DNA from: Reyranella soli
Lineage (GTDB): Bacteria; Pseudomonadota; Alphaproteobacteria; Reyranellales; Reyranellaceae
NCBI RefSeq assembly: GCF_007992495.1
Contig: NZ_BKAJ01000103.1
Coordinates: 1 to 36,179, forward strand
Direction: 5' to 3'
DNA length: 36,179 bases
Position numbers and translations under genes: made by a program. Under the pieces are notes generated by a model that worked only from the letters and a program-made list of their open reading frames with translations, had not been told where the DNA came from and searched no databases. Below are positions 18,192-25,451 of this stretch, one piece after another (the stretch's first letter is position 1; each line of letters begins with the position of its first letter).

Positions 18192-19376
18192 ATGCGTAGT
18201 GCGATGCATAAGTGGACATTCGTCAAGACTGCATTGGCTGCCACGGCGGCTGTGTCGCTGGCCACGCCGGCAGTGGCACAGACCCGCGGGGTGACCGCGA
18301 CCGAGGTAACGTTCGGGATGCATACCGACCTGTCGGGCGTGGCCGCGACCTACGGCGTGTCGTCGTCGAACGGCGTCAAGATGCGCTTCGACGAGATCAA
18401 CGAGCAGGGCGGCATCAACGGTCGCAAGCTCAAGGTGATCGTCGAGGACCAGGCCTACCAGGTGCCCAAGGCGGTTCAGGCCTGCAACAAGCTTATCAAC
18501 CGCGACAAGGTCTTCGCCTTCGTGGCGCCGCTCGGCACGCCGATGAACAACGCCTGCTTCAAGGACCAGTTCGCGGTGGGCGTTCCCAATCTCTTCCCGC
18601 TGTCGGCGGCGCGCTCGATGTACGAGCCCTACGAGCGCCTGAAGTTCTACGGCGCCGCCTCCTACGTCGACCAGATCCGCTCCGGCATCGAGTACTTCGT
18701 CAAGCAGAAGGGCAAGAAGGCCGTCTGCGTGATGTACCAGGACACCGACTTCGGCAAGGAGATCCTGGAAGGCGCGGAGCTGCAGGCCAAGAAGCTCGGC
18801 ATCAAGCTGGTGGCCACCGCCTCCCACAAGCCGACCGACCAGGACTTCACCGCGCCCATCACCAAGCTGCGTGACGCCGGCTGCGACCTCGTCGCCATGG
18901 GCACCATCGTGCGCGACACGATTGTGCCTTACACCACGGCGCGCAAGGCGGGCTGGACGGACGTCGCCTTCCTGGGGTCGTCGGCAGCCTATGACCTCGT
19001 GGTCGGCGCGGCACCAGGCATGGACGGCTTCTTCGGCATGGGCCTGACCGAGATGCCCTATGTCGACAGCAATGTCGCCTCGGTGAAGAAGTTCGTCGAG
19101 GACTACAAGAAGAAGTTCAACGTCGATCCCAACATCGGTGCGGTCTATGGCTACGTCGCCGCCGACCTCGCGGTGCAGGGCGTGAAGAACGCCGGCAAGG
19201 ACCTGACGCTCGACAGCTTTATCAAGGGCATGGAAGCGATCAAGAACTACAAGGACATCTTCAACGGCCCGCAGGTCTCCTTCGGCCCCAACATCCGCCA
19301 GGGCGCCAACTCCTCGTTCCTGGCCGAGGTCAAGAACGGCAAGTGGACCCGCGTGACCGAGCCGCTCGGCTTCTAG
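18192..19376 (+). CDS. HAAT-type periplasmic binding protein, copy 1 (LivK-like)
   Basis: A 394-aa type-I periplasmic binding protein, the receptor of the LivHMGF importer. A signal peptide of about 30 residues with a basic start, an alanine-rich core and AVAQ cleavage site leads into TRGVTATEVTFGMHTDLSGVAATYG, seen here through EVTFGMHTDLSG, the usual first strand and ligand loop. GGINGRKLKVI and QDFTAPITKLRDAGCDLV are also family-typical. AGGGAG stands ten bases before ATG 18192 and seven before GTG 18189; ATG 18204 is a third option. Its last 314 coding bases before 19349 are identical to those of the second copy. It ends in an intrinsic terminator. The ligand may be a carboxylate for the adjacent ligase rather than an amino acid. 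Confidence 0.94.
   Translation: MRSAMHKWTFVKTALAATAAVSLATPAVAQTRGVTATEVTFGMHTDLSGVAATYGVSSSNGVKMRFDEINEQGGINGRKLKVIVEDQAYQVPKAVQACNKLINRDKVFAFVAPLGTPMNNACFKDQFAVGVPNLFPLSAARSMYEPYERLKFYGAASYVDQIRSGIEYFVKQKGKKAVCVMYQDTDFGKEILEGAELQAKKLGIKLVATASHKPTDQDFTAPITKLRDAGCDLVAMGTIVRDTIVPYTTARKAGWTDVAFLGSSAAYDLVVGAAPGMDGFFGMGLTEMPYVDSNVASVKKFVEDYKKKFNVDPNIGAVYGYVAADLAVQGVKNAGKDLTLDSFIKGMEAIKNYKDIFNGPQVSFGPNIRQGANSSFLAEVKNGKWTRVTEPLGF
19035..19348 (+). repeat. 314-nt identical tract, copy A (3' part of binding-protein gene 1)
   Basis: Bases 19035-19348 match 20360-20673 without a single difference by my line-by-line reading (offset 1325). Immediately upstream the genes differ at frequent synonymous sites and some replacements; just downstream they differ at 19349/20674 and diverge after the stop codon. 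The abrupt change in identity suggests gene conversion between tandem copies. Confidence 0.9.
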
Positions 19377-19403
19377 CCCGCAGGCGCCAAGGCAAAAGAG
19401 AAG

Positions 19404-19430
19404 CCCGGGCGGGCAACCGCCCGGGTTTTT
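19404..19430 (+). terminator. Intrinsic terminator after binding protein 1
   Basis: A nine-base-pair stem CCCGGGCGG/CCGCCCGGG closed by loop GCAA is followed by five T's and then CTTTG. It lies 27 bases after the stop. It should end or attenuate the liv-ligase-binding-protein transcript, leaving the second binding protein to readthrough or its own promoter. Confidence 0.9.
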
Positions 19431-19441
19431 CTTTGCCCACG

Positions 19442-19490
19442 ATGTATGCCGAAGCAGTGCGACACGGTATAGTGGTGCCAAAGGCGGCTT
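19442..19490 (+). pseudogene. Relict 3' end of the acyl-CoA ligase gene at the duplication junction
   Basis: ATGTATGCCGAAGCAGTG at 19442-19459 matches the last codons of the ligase gene (from 18103, coding MYAEAV) with one change. The following bases up to CAAAGGCGG also align with the ligase-to-gene-1 spacer. The stop is lost here. This marks the left edge of the duplicated unit: the duplication carried the ligase 3' end, the spacer, the binding-protein gene and its terminator. Confidence 0.82.
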
Positions 19491-19528
19491 ACAAAAACAG
19501 ATGCCGCTATCCCACGGGAGGGAATGCG

Positions 19529-20701
19529 ATGAGCAAGTGGACTATCGTCAAGACAATGGCGGTCGCGACGGCGGCTGTGTCGCTGGCCGGCGCGGCCTCG
19601 GCCCAGACGCGCGGCGTCACGGCGAGCGAAGTGACCTTCGGCATGCACACCGACCTGTCGGGCGTCGCCGCGACCTACGGCGTGTCGTCGTCGAACGGCG
19701 TCAAGATGCGCTTCGACGAGATCAACGATGCGGGCGGCATCAACGGCCGCAAGCTCAAGGTCATCATCGAGGATCAGGGCTACCAGGTGCCCAAGGCGGT
19801 GCAGGCCTGCAATAAGCTGATCAACCGCGACAAGGTCTTCGCCTTCGTGGCCCCGCTCGGCACGCCGATGAACAACGCATGCTTCAAGGACCAGTTCGCG
19901 GTGGGTGTGCCCAACCTCTTCCCCTTGTCGGCCGCGCGCTCGATGTACGAGCCCTATGAGCGGCTGAAGTTCTACGGTGCCGCCTCCTACGTCGACCAGG
20001 TGCGCTCGGGCATCGATTATTTCGTCAAGACGAAGGGCAAGAAGGCGGTCTGCGTGATGTACCAGGACACCGACTTCGGCAAGGAAGTGCTCGAGGGTGC
20101 GGAGCTGCAAACCAAGAAGCTCGGCATCAAGATCGCCGAGACGACAGCGCACAAGCCGACCGACCAGGACTTCACCGCGCCCATCACCAAGCTGCGCAGT
20201 GCCGGTTGCGACCTGATCGTCATGGGCACCATCGTGCGCGACTCGATCGTTCCCTACACGACGGCGCGCAAGGCGGGCTGGACGGACGTCGACTTCCTCG
20301 GTTCGGCCGCCGTTTACGACCTGGTCGTCGGCGCGGCGCAGGGCATGGAGGGCTTCTATGGCATGGGCCTGACCGAGATGCCCTATGTCGACAGCAATGT
20401 CGCCTCGGTGAAGAAGTTCGTCGAGGACTACAAGAAGAAGTTCAACGTCGATCCCAACATCGGTGCGGTCTATGGCTACGTCGCCGCCGACCTCGCGGTG
20501 CAGGGCGTGAAGAACGCCGGCAAGGACCTGACGCTCGACAGCTTTATCAAGGGCATGGAAGCGATCAAGAACTACAAGGACATCTTCAACGGCCCGCAGG
20601 TCTCCTTCGGCCCCAACATCCGCCAGGGCGCCAACTCCTCGTTCCTGGCCGAGGTCAAGAACGGCAAGTGGACACGCGTGACCGAGCCGCTCGGCTTCTA
20701 A
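19529..20701 (+). CDS. HAAT-type periplasmic binding protein, copy 2 (LivK-like)
   Basis: A 390-aa paralogue of the preceding gene with the same organisation: signal peptide ending ASAQ, the EVTFGMHTDLSG ligand loop and a two-lobe binding fold. The strong ribosome site GGGAGGGA stands five bases before ATG 19529. Replacements relative to copy 1 are confined to roughly the first 280 residues (for example NDAGG for NEQGG, QTKKLGIKIAETTAHK for the equivalent segment). The C-terminal 110 residues are the same. It could extend the ligand range of the LivHMGF importer or raise receptor dosage. It is followed by its own terminator, a diverged copy of that after gene 1. Confidence 0.94.
   Translation: MSKWTIVKTMAVATAAVSLAGAASAQTRGVTASEVTFGMHTDLSGVAATYGVSSSNGVKMRFDEINDAGGINGRKLKVIIEDQGYQVPKAVQACNKLINRDKVFAFVAPLGTPMNNACFKDQFAVGVPNLFPLSAARSMYEPYERLKFYGAASYVDQVRSGIDYFVKTKGKKAVCVMYQDTDFGKEVLEGAELQTKKLGIKIAETTAHKPTDQDFTAPITKLRSAGCDLIVMGTIVRDSIVPYTTARKAGWTDVDFLGSAAVYDLVVGAAQGMEGFYGMGLTEMPYVDSNVASVKKFVEDYKKKFNVDPNIGAVYGYVAADLAVQGVKNAGKDLTLDSFIKGMEAIKNYKDIFNGPQVSFGPNIRQGANSSFLAEVKNGKWTRVTEPLGF
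20360..20673 (+). repeat. 314-nt identical tract, copy B (3' part of binding-protein gene 2)
   Basis: This is the partner of 19035-19348. The identity ends one base before the A/C difference at 20674. It includes the lobe-2 coding region and would allow homologous recombination that deletes or reamplifies one binding-protein gene. Confidence 0.9.
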
Positions 20702-20726
20702 TCATCAGGATGACGACAACGAGAGA

Positions 20727-20753
20727 CCCGGGTGGGCAACCACCCGGGTTTTT
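20727..20753 (+). terminator. Intrinsic terminator after binding protein 2
   Basis: The stem CCCGGGTGG/CCACCCGGG with loop GCAA is followed by TTTTTCTTTG. It is the duplicate of the terminator at 19404, with a C-G pair replaced by T-A on both arms, so base pairing has been preserved. Confidence 0.9.
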
Positions 20754-20766
20754 CTTTGGACGGCGA

Positions 20767-21126
20767 TCAACCCGTCGGCGGCGGGGGCACCGTGACCCGG
20801 TTGTCGCGCAGCTTCTCCTGCAGCACCGGGATGCCGGCGGCGTAGTTGCCGTCCTGGCAGTTGGCGATGGCCACGCGGGCATCGAGATCGGCGGGCTCGC
20901 CACCGCGGATGGCGCTGCCAAGGTAGGCGCCGACCGTGCCGACATATGTCGCATAGGTGTTGCCGAGCGTCGTGCAATAGGCCGCCGCCTGCGCCACCGT
21001 CAGGCCCGGCGGCGGCACCGCCGGCTGCGAACCTGTTCCCGCCATTCCCCCGCCCTGTCCGGTCTGGGTGCACGCCATGATCGACAGCGCCCCCAGCGCC
21101 ACGACAAATCCCCCGAGCTTCGCCAT
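20767..21126 (-). CDS. Small putative lipoprotein, function unknown
   Basis: A 119-aa protein. The N-terminus has a basic residue, a hydrophobic stretch and IMAC, a plausible lipobox with Cys about residue 20. It would thus be exported and lipid-anchored. After a Gly/Pro-rich linker there is a compact region with two further Cys (YCTTLGN and ANCQDGNY) that could form a disulfide. The C-terminus is proline-rich. GGAGG five bases before ATG 21126 selects this start over one seven codons upstream. It is convergent with the binding-protein operon and divergent from the SDR at 21190, with 63 bases between. I do not recognise a named family. Confidence 0.72.
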   Translation of the reverse strand: MAKLGGFVVALGALSIMACTQTGQGGGMAGTGSQPAVPPPGLTVAQAAAYCTTLGNTYATYVGTVGAYLGSAIRGGEPADLDARVAIANCQDGNYAAGIPVLQEKLRDNRVTVPPPPTG

Positions 21127-21189
21127 GCGATCCTCCATCTGCCGCAAAGGCTACTGCACTTGCAGCCTGATCGCTATGGTGACGTCGAC

Positions 21190-21978
21190 ATGAGCGGGGA
21201 ACTTTCCGGACAGGTAGCGATCGTCACCGGCGGCGCGTCGGGCATCGGCGCAGCATCGGCCGCCTTGCTGGCGGCGGCCGGCGCGGCGGTGGTCGTGGCC
21301 GACCTCAACGCCGCCAAAGACGGCATTGGCCGGTTTGTCAGGCACGACGTCACTGCCGAGGAATCCTGGCAGGCCCTGCTGGCCGACGTGCTGGAGCGCG
21401 AAGGCCGGCTCGACATCATGATCAACAATGCCGGCATCTCGGGCGGCGCCGGCAGCGTCGAGAGCACCGACGTCGAGACCTGGCAGCGCGTACAGGCGGT
21501 CAACGCCGAAGGCGTGTTCCTGGGCTGCAAGTACGCCATCCAGGGCATGAAGCGGACAGGTCCGGACAAGTCGACGTCGAAGGGCTCGATCGTCAACATC
21601 TCCTCGGTCGCCGGCCTGCAGGCCGGCGCGGGCTCGATCGCCTACACGGCGAGCAAGGGCGCGGTGCGATTGCTGAGCAAGAGCGTGGCGCTCTATTGCG
21701 CCGAGCAGAAGTACGACATCCGCTGCAACGCGGTGCATCCGGGCGGCGTCGACACGCCGATCTTCGATCTGCTGTGGCAGTTCATGGGCCGCGACCAGGG
21801 CAAGGCCATGATCGACAAGCGTCACCCGATCGGTCGCATGGCCGAGCCCGGCGAGATCGGTGAGGTCGTGCTGTGGCTCGCCTCCGACCGATCGAGCTTC
21901 GTGACCGGCGCGGAGATCGCGGCCGACGGCGGCATCACCACCGGCCTGATGAGGAGGCAGCCCTTTGTCGCGTCTTGA
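21190..21978 (+). CDS. Short-chain dehydrogenase/reductase, first of an overlapping pair
   Basis: A 262-aa classical SDR. The cofactor motif is TGGASGIG at about residues 13-20. NNAG is near 80, the catalytic Ser lies in NISSVAGLQ, and Tyr/Lys are in YTASKGA. An acidic residue after the second strand (VVADL) favours NAD over NADP. The C-terminal DGGITTG is typical. It oxidises or reduces a secondary alcohol/ketone in the cytoplasm. The start ATG 21190 follows a short divergent gap. Its 3' end overlaps the next SDR by 14 bases, so the two are one operon and probably arose from duplication, though they are now clearly diverged. Confidence 0.9.
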   Translation: MSGELSGQVAIVTGGASGIGAASAALLAAAGAAVVVADLNAAKDGIGRFVRHDVTAEESWQALLADVLEREGRLDIMINNAGISGGAGSVESTDVETWQRVQAVNAEGVFLGCKYAIQGMKRTGPDKSTSKGSIVNISSVAGLQAGAGSIAYTASKGAVRLLSKSVALYCAEQKYDIRCNAVHPGGVDTPIFDLLWQFMGRDQGKAMIDKRHPIGRMAEPGEIGEVVLWLASDRSSFVTGAEIAADGGITTGLMRRQPFVAS

Positions 21979-22723
21979 GGGCAAGGTCGTGCTCATAAGC
22001 GGCGGCGCCTCGGGCATCGGGGCGGCAACGGCGCGGCTGGTCGTGCGCCAAGGCGGCCAGGCGGTGCTGGCCGACCGCGACGAGGCCAAGGGCCGCGCGC
22101 TCGCCGATGAACTCGGTGATGGTGCACTTTTCACGGCTCTCGACGTCGCCGACGAAACCTCCTGGACCAAGGCCGTCGCGGCGACGGTAGAGACGTTTGG
22201 CGGCCTGCACGGTCTTCTGAACGCGGCGGGCGTGGGCGTGCGCAACTCGATTGAGGACTGTTCGCTCGCCGAGTTCCGCCGCGTCAACGACATCAACGGC
22301 CTGGGCACGTTCTTGGGCTGCAAGGCCGCGATCCCGGCGATGAAACAGGCGGGCGGCGGCTCGATCGTCAACATCTCCTCGGTGCTCGGCCTGCGCGGCG
22401 CCTCCTATGCGATGGCCTACTGCGCCAGCAAGGGGGCGGTGCGGCTGCTCACCAAGCACGTGGCGCTGCACTGCGCCCAGATGAAGTACAACATCCGCTG
22501 CAATTCGGTGCATCCGGGCTATATCGACACGCCGATGATCGCGCCCCGCCTCGACCAGTCGATCGGCAACATGAGCGGCCGCCAGTGGCTCGAGGAGCTG
22601 CATCCGCTGGGGCGCCTCGGCCGCGCCGAAGAGGTCGCCCACATGATCCTGTTCCTGCTGTCGGACGAGAGCTCCTTCTCGACCGGCTCGGAATTCGTCT
22701 GCGACGGCGGGCTGACGGCCTGA
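21965..22723 (+). CDS. Short-chain dehydrogenase/reductase, second of the pair (TTG start)
   Basis: A 252-aa classical SDR with SGGASGIG at residues 11-18, NISSVLG and YCASKGA for the catalytic Ser and Tyr/Lys, and a FVCDGGLTA ending. LADRDE after the second strand suggests NAD preference. The start is TTG at 21965, chosen because GGAGG lies seven bases upstream inside the preceding gene and because the family N-terminus (SRLEGKVVLISGG) begins just there. It overlaps the first SDR by 14 bases. Together they may act on successive or alternative substrates of one pathway; none is identified. Confidence 0.9.
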   Translation: MSRLEGKVVLISGGASGIGAATARLVVRQGGQAVLADRDEAKGRALADELGDGALFTALDVADETSWTKAVAATVETFGGLHGLLNAAGVGVRNSIEDCSLAEFRRVNDINGLGTFLGCKAAIPAMKQAGGGSIVNISSVLGLRGASYAMAYCASKGAVRLLTKHVALHCAQMKYNIRCNSVHPGYIDTPMIAPRLDQSIGNMSGRQWLEELHPLGRLGRAEEVAHMILFLLSDESSFSTGSEFVCDGGLTA

Positions 22724-22731
22724 CGGGAGCG

Positions 22732-22746
22732 CGGACCTCCGGTCCG
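22732..22746. repeat. Small hairpin between convergent genes
   Basis: CGGACC/GGTCCG with loop TCC lies in the 42-base gap between the convergent SDR and hydrolase genes. The surrounding GGAGCGCGGACCT also occurs in the palindrome at 24463, so both may belong to one short repeat family used at convergent gene ends. Confidence 0.55.
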
Positions 22747-22765
22747 GAAGAGCATGATTCAAACG

Positions 22766-23647
22766 TTAACGCATCCCCGTGATCGACGCGCTGACCGCCC
22801 TCGGGTCGCGCTTGGGCCAGCGGCCGGCTTCGACCTGGACGATGAAGTCGCCGACCAGGCGGTTGAACTGGTCGGGATCCTCGATGTTGATGGTGTGGCC
22901 GCAGTTCGGCATCACCGACAGCGCCGCCGACGGGATCTCGCGCTTCATCAGCACCGAGGGGGCGAGGCAGGGCCAGTCCTCGTCGCCGGTCAGGATCAAG
23001 GTCGGGATGGTCATCGCCCGCATCTGATCCAACAGGTCGTAGAGCGAGGGGCGTTGCCCCTGCACGCCGATCTGGGTGTTCGCCGAGCCCAGGGCCGAAT
23101 GCTCGCCGAGCTCCTTCTTGAACTGGGCGAAGCCGCGCGGGTCCTTGTTCTCGAACTGCACGCGCGTCGGGCCGTAGGCGTACTTCTCGGCGAACTTGGC
23201 CATGCCCTCATCCTTGAGGGACTTGGCCACGACCTCGACCTCGGCGCGGAACTTGGCCTGCTGCTCCTTCTCCGCGCCGTAGCCGCAGCCGGCAACGACC
23301 AGCGATAGCGCACGTTGGGGATGGCGGAAGCCGAAATGCAGGGTGGCGAAGCCGCCCATCGACAGGCCGACGACATGCGCCTTGTCGATCTTGAGATGGT
23401 CCATGACCGCGGCGATGTCGTCGGTGGCGCGGTTCTGGGAGTAGCTCTCGGGGCTCGACGGCACGTCCGACGGCGGATAGCCGCGGGCACCATAAGTGAT
23501 GCAGCGGTAGCGCTGGCCGAAGTGGCGCATCTGCGGCTCCCACGAGCGGTGGTCGGCCGCGAACTCGTGGACGAACACGATGGGCTGGCCGGCGCCGGTC
23601 TCCTCGTACCAGAGCTTCACGCGATCGTCGGTAGTGGCGTATGGCAT
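22766..23647 (-). CDS. Alpha/beta hydrolase (Ser nucleophile)
   Basis: A 293-aa alpha/beta-hydrolase. The oxyanion-hole region is VHEFAADH at about residue 26, the nucleophile elbow is GLSMGG with Ser96, and the catalytic His is in NCGHTINIEDP. It resembles 3-oxoadipate enol-lactonase/ester hydrolase-type proteins but lacks anything that fixes a substrate. There is no signal peptide. GGAG six bases before ATG 23647 supports the start. It diverges from the 2OG dioxygenase gene (70-bp gap) and converges with the SDR pair. Confidence 0.88.
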   Translation of the reverse strand: MPYATTDDRVKLWYEETGAGQPIVFVHEFAADHRSWEPQMRHFGQRYRCITYGARGYPPSDVPSSPESYSQNRATDDIAAVMDHLKIDKAHVVGLSMGGFATLHFGFRHPQRALSLVVAGCGYGAEKEQQAKFRAEVEVVAKSLKDEGMAKFAEKYAYGPTRVQFENKDPRGFAQFKKELGEHSALGSANTQIGVQGQRPSLYDLLDQMRAMTIPTLILTGDEDWPCLAPSVLMKREIPSAALSVMPNCGHTINIEDPDQFNRLVGDFIVQVEAGRWPKRDPRAVSASITGMR

Positions 23648-23717
23648 TGTTTTCTCCGGGTCGGCCCAGACTTTAGATCATATGCCGGTGTTGTAACGGG
23701 ATGGTAGGTTTGCCGTC

Positions 23718-24458
23718 ATGAGCGAGATCGGAACCGGCCTGCAGAACGCCACGGGCATCCGCGACGGCATCGCCCGCGCGGGCTACGCGTTCGTCGAAGC
23801 CTCGGACATGCGCAATGCTCTCGCCCGTTTCGGCACCCTGGCCGACTGGCCGGCCTTCGCCGACAGCTGGAACGATCTCGAGGTCGACACCTACATGGCC
23901 GATGGCGGCCGTTACCGCCGCCGCCGCTTCGGCGTCTGGGCCGCCGGCCGCCAGGGGCCGATCCTGCGCGGGCCCCACCAGCCGCACTACCAGACCCTGG
24001 ACTACAACCATCTGAACGGCGGCATCGAGCGCTGGTTCAAGCCGATCACCGAGGAGATCGGCGACGGCGCCAGCATGCGCACCATCCTGGAATGCTGCCG
24101 CGCCCTGTTCAGCCGGCTCGCGCCCGAGACCACGCGCTGGCACGTCGAGGCCCACCAGTTTCGCATCGAGGCGCGCCAGGGCGAGCATGGCAAGCCCACG
24201 CCCGAGGGCATGCACCGCGACGGCGTCGACTACGTGCTGGTGCTGCTGGTCAACCGCCGCAACATCCAGAGCGGCACGACCACGGTGCATGACCTCGACA
24301 AGCGCACGCTGGGCAGCTTCACGCTGACCGACCCGCTCGACTCCGCCCTGGTCGACGATGCGCGCTGCTATCACGGCGTCACCCCGGTCGAGCCGGAGAA
24401 TCCGGCGCAGCCGGCATATCGCGACGTGCTGGTGGTGACGTTCAGGAAGACGGCTTAG
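23718..24458 (+). CDS. 2-oxoglutarate/Fe(II) dioxygenase, free-amino-acid hydroxylase type
   Basis: A 246-aa protein of the 2OG-Fe dioxygenase family that contains bacterial L-isoleucine 4-hydroxylase (PF10014-like). The iron ligands His166 and Asp168 are in MHRDGVDYV, and the distal His219 is in CYHGVTPV. The EAHQFRIEA strand before the HxD and the LVNRRNIQSGTT strand after it match the family. It would hydroxylate a small, probably aliphatic amino acid or a derivative, using O2 and 2-oxoglutarate in the cytoplasm. It stands alone between divergent and convergent genes, with a perfect palindrome after its stop. Family fairly certain; substrate unknown. Confidence 0.86.
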   Translation: MSEIGTGLQNATGIRDGIARAGYAFVEASDMRNALARFGTLADWPAFADSWNDLEVDTYMADGGRYRRRRFGVWAAGRQGPILRGPHQPHYQTLDYNHLNGGIERWFKPITEEIGDGASMRTILECCRALFSRLAPETTRWHVEAHQFRIEARQGEHGKPTPEGMHRDGVDYVLVLLVNRRNIQSGTTTVHDLDKRTLGSFTLTDPLDSALVDDARCYHGVTPVEPENPAQPAYRDVLVVTFRKTA

Positions 24459-24462
24459 TGTT

Positions 24463-24502
24463 CTTGCCGGAGCGCGGACCTGGAGGTCCGCGCTCCGGCA
24501 AG
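24463..24502. terminator. Perfect 19-bp palindrome between convergent genes
   Basis: The arms 24463-24481 and 24484-24502 are perfectly complementary around GG. It fills the gap between the dioxygenase stop (24458) and the convergent SDR stop (24507). No clear T-run follows on either strand, so it may be a bidirectional RNA-stabilising hairpin rather than a strict intrinsic terminator. Confidence 0.6.
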
Positions 24503-24506
24503 ACGA

Positions 24507-25277
24507 TTAACCACCAATCGTCACGCCCGCATCGGCGATGATCGTCTGGCCGGTGATGAAGGCGCCGGCCTTGCCGGCCAGCATGACGGCGATGCCGCCG
24601 ATGTCGTCGGGCTCGCCGATGCGGCGCAGCGGCGCCGTCTCCAGGCGCTTCTCGAGATACTTCGCGTCCTCCCACAGCGCGCGGGCGAAGTCGGTGCGCA
24701 CCAGGCCGGGCGCGATGGTGTTGACGCGGATATTATGCGGCCCGAGCTCGGCCGCGAGGTTGCGCGCGAGCTGCATGTCGGCCGCCTTGGAGATGCAGTA
24801 GGCGCCGATCACCGTGCTCGCCCGCACGCCGCCGATCGACGACACGATGATCACCGAGCCGTCCTTCTTGGCCTTCATCTCGGGCGTGCAGAGATTGATC
24901 AGCCAGATGTTGGACAGGATGTTGTTCTGCATGATCTTGGTGAAGGCCTCGTCCGGCATCTTGTCGGTCGGCCCGTAATAGGGATTGGTGGCGGCGTTCA
25001 GCACCAGCACGTCGACCGGCCCTAGCTGCTTCCCGGTTTCGGCGATCAGGTTCTCGCACTGTGCCTTGTCGGAGATGTTGCAGGGGATGACGATCGCCTC
25101 GCCACCCGCCTTGCGGATCTCGGCAGCGGCCTCGTCGCAGGCCGGCTTCTTGCGCGACGACACCACGACCTTGGCGCCCTGCAGAGCGAGATGCATGGCG
25201 ATCGACTTGCCGATGCCCTTGCTCGAGCCGGTGACGACGGCGACCTTGCCTGTGAGGTCGAAAAGCGGCGATGCCAT
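24507..25277 (-). CDS. Short-chain dehydrogenase/reductase
   Basis: A 256-aa classical SDR. TGSSKGIG forms the cofactor loop at about residues 14-21. The VVVSSRKK segment with basic residues after the second strand favours NADP. LNAATNP replaces the usual NNAG, the catalytic Ser is in VSSIGGVRA, and Tyr/Lys are in YCISKAA. The ending IIADAGVTIGG is typical. I chose ATG 25277, with GGAGG eight bases upstream. It is followed by a palindrome shared with the convergent dioxygenase gene. The substrate is unknown; similar proteins are usually annotated as generic oxidoreductases. Confidence 0.9.
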   Translation of the reverse strand: MASPLFDLTGKVAVVTGSSKGIGKSIAMHLALQGAKVVVSSRKKPACDEAAAEIRKAGGEAIVIPCNISDKAQCENLIAETGKQLGPVDVLVLNAATNPYYGPTDKMPDEAFTKIMQNNILSNIWLINLCTPEMKAKKDGSVIIVSSIGGVRASTVIGAYCISKAADMQLARNLAAELGPHNIRVNTIAPGLVRTDFARALWEDAKYLEKRLETAPLRRIGEPDDIGGIAVMLAGKAGAFITGQTIIADAGVTIGG

Positions 25278-25451
25278 GAAAACTTCCTCCGTGGATGTCG
25301 ACTTCCTGTGTCGCATGAAACGCGCTCACCTAAAAACCGGATCATGTTCGCGCCGCGTAGCGATATCGCCGGCCAAGCCGTTGATCCTGCTCCCGGACAG
25401 CCGTCCAGGACACCCGATCGCCTGTCCCCTAAACGGGGACGCACGCGACAA

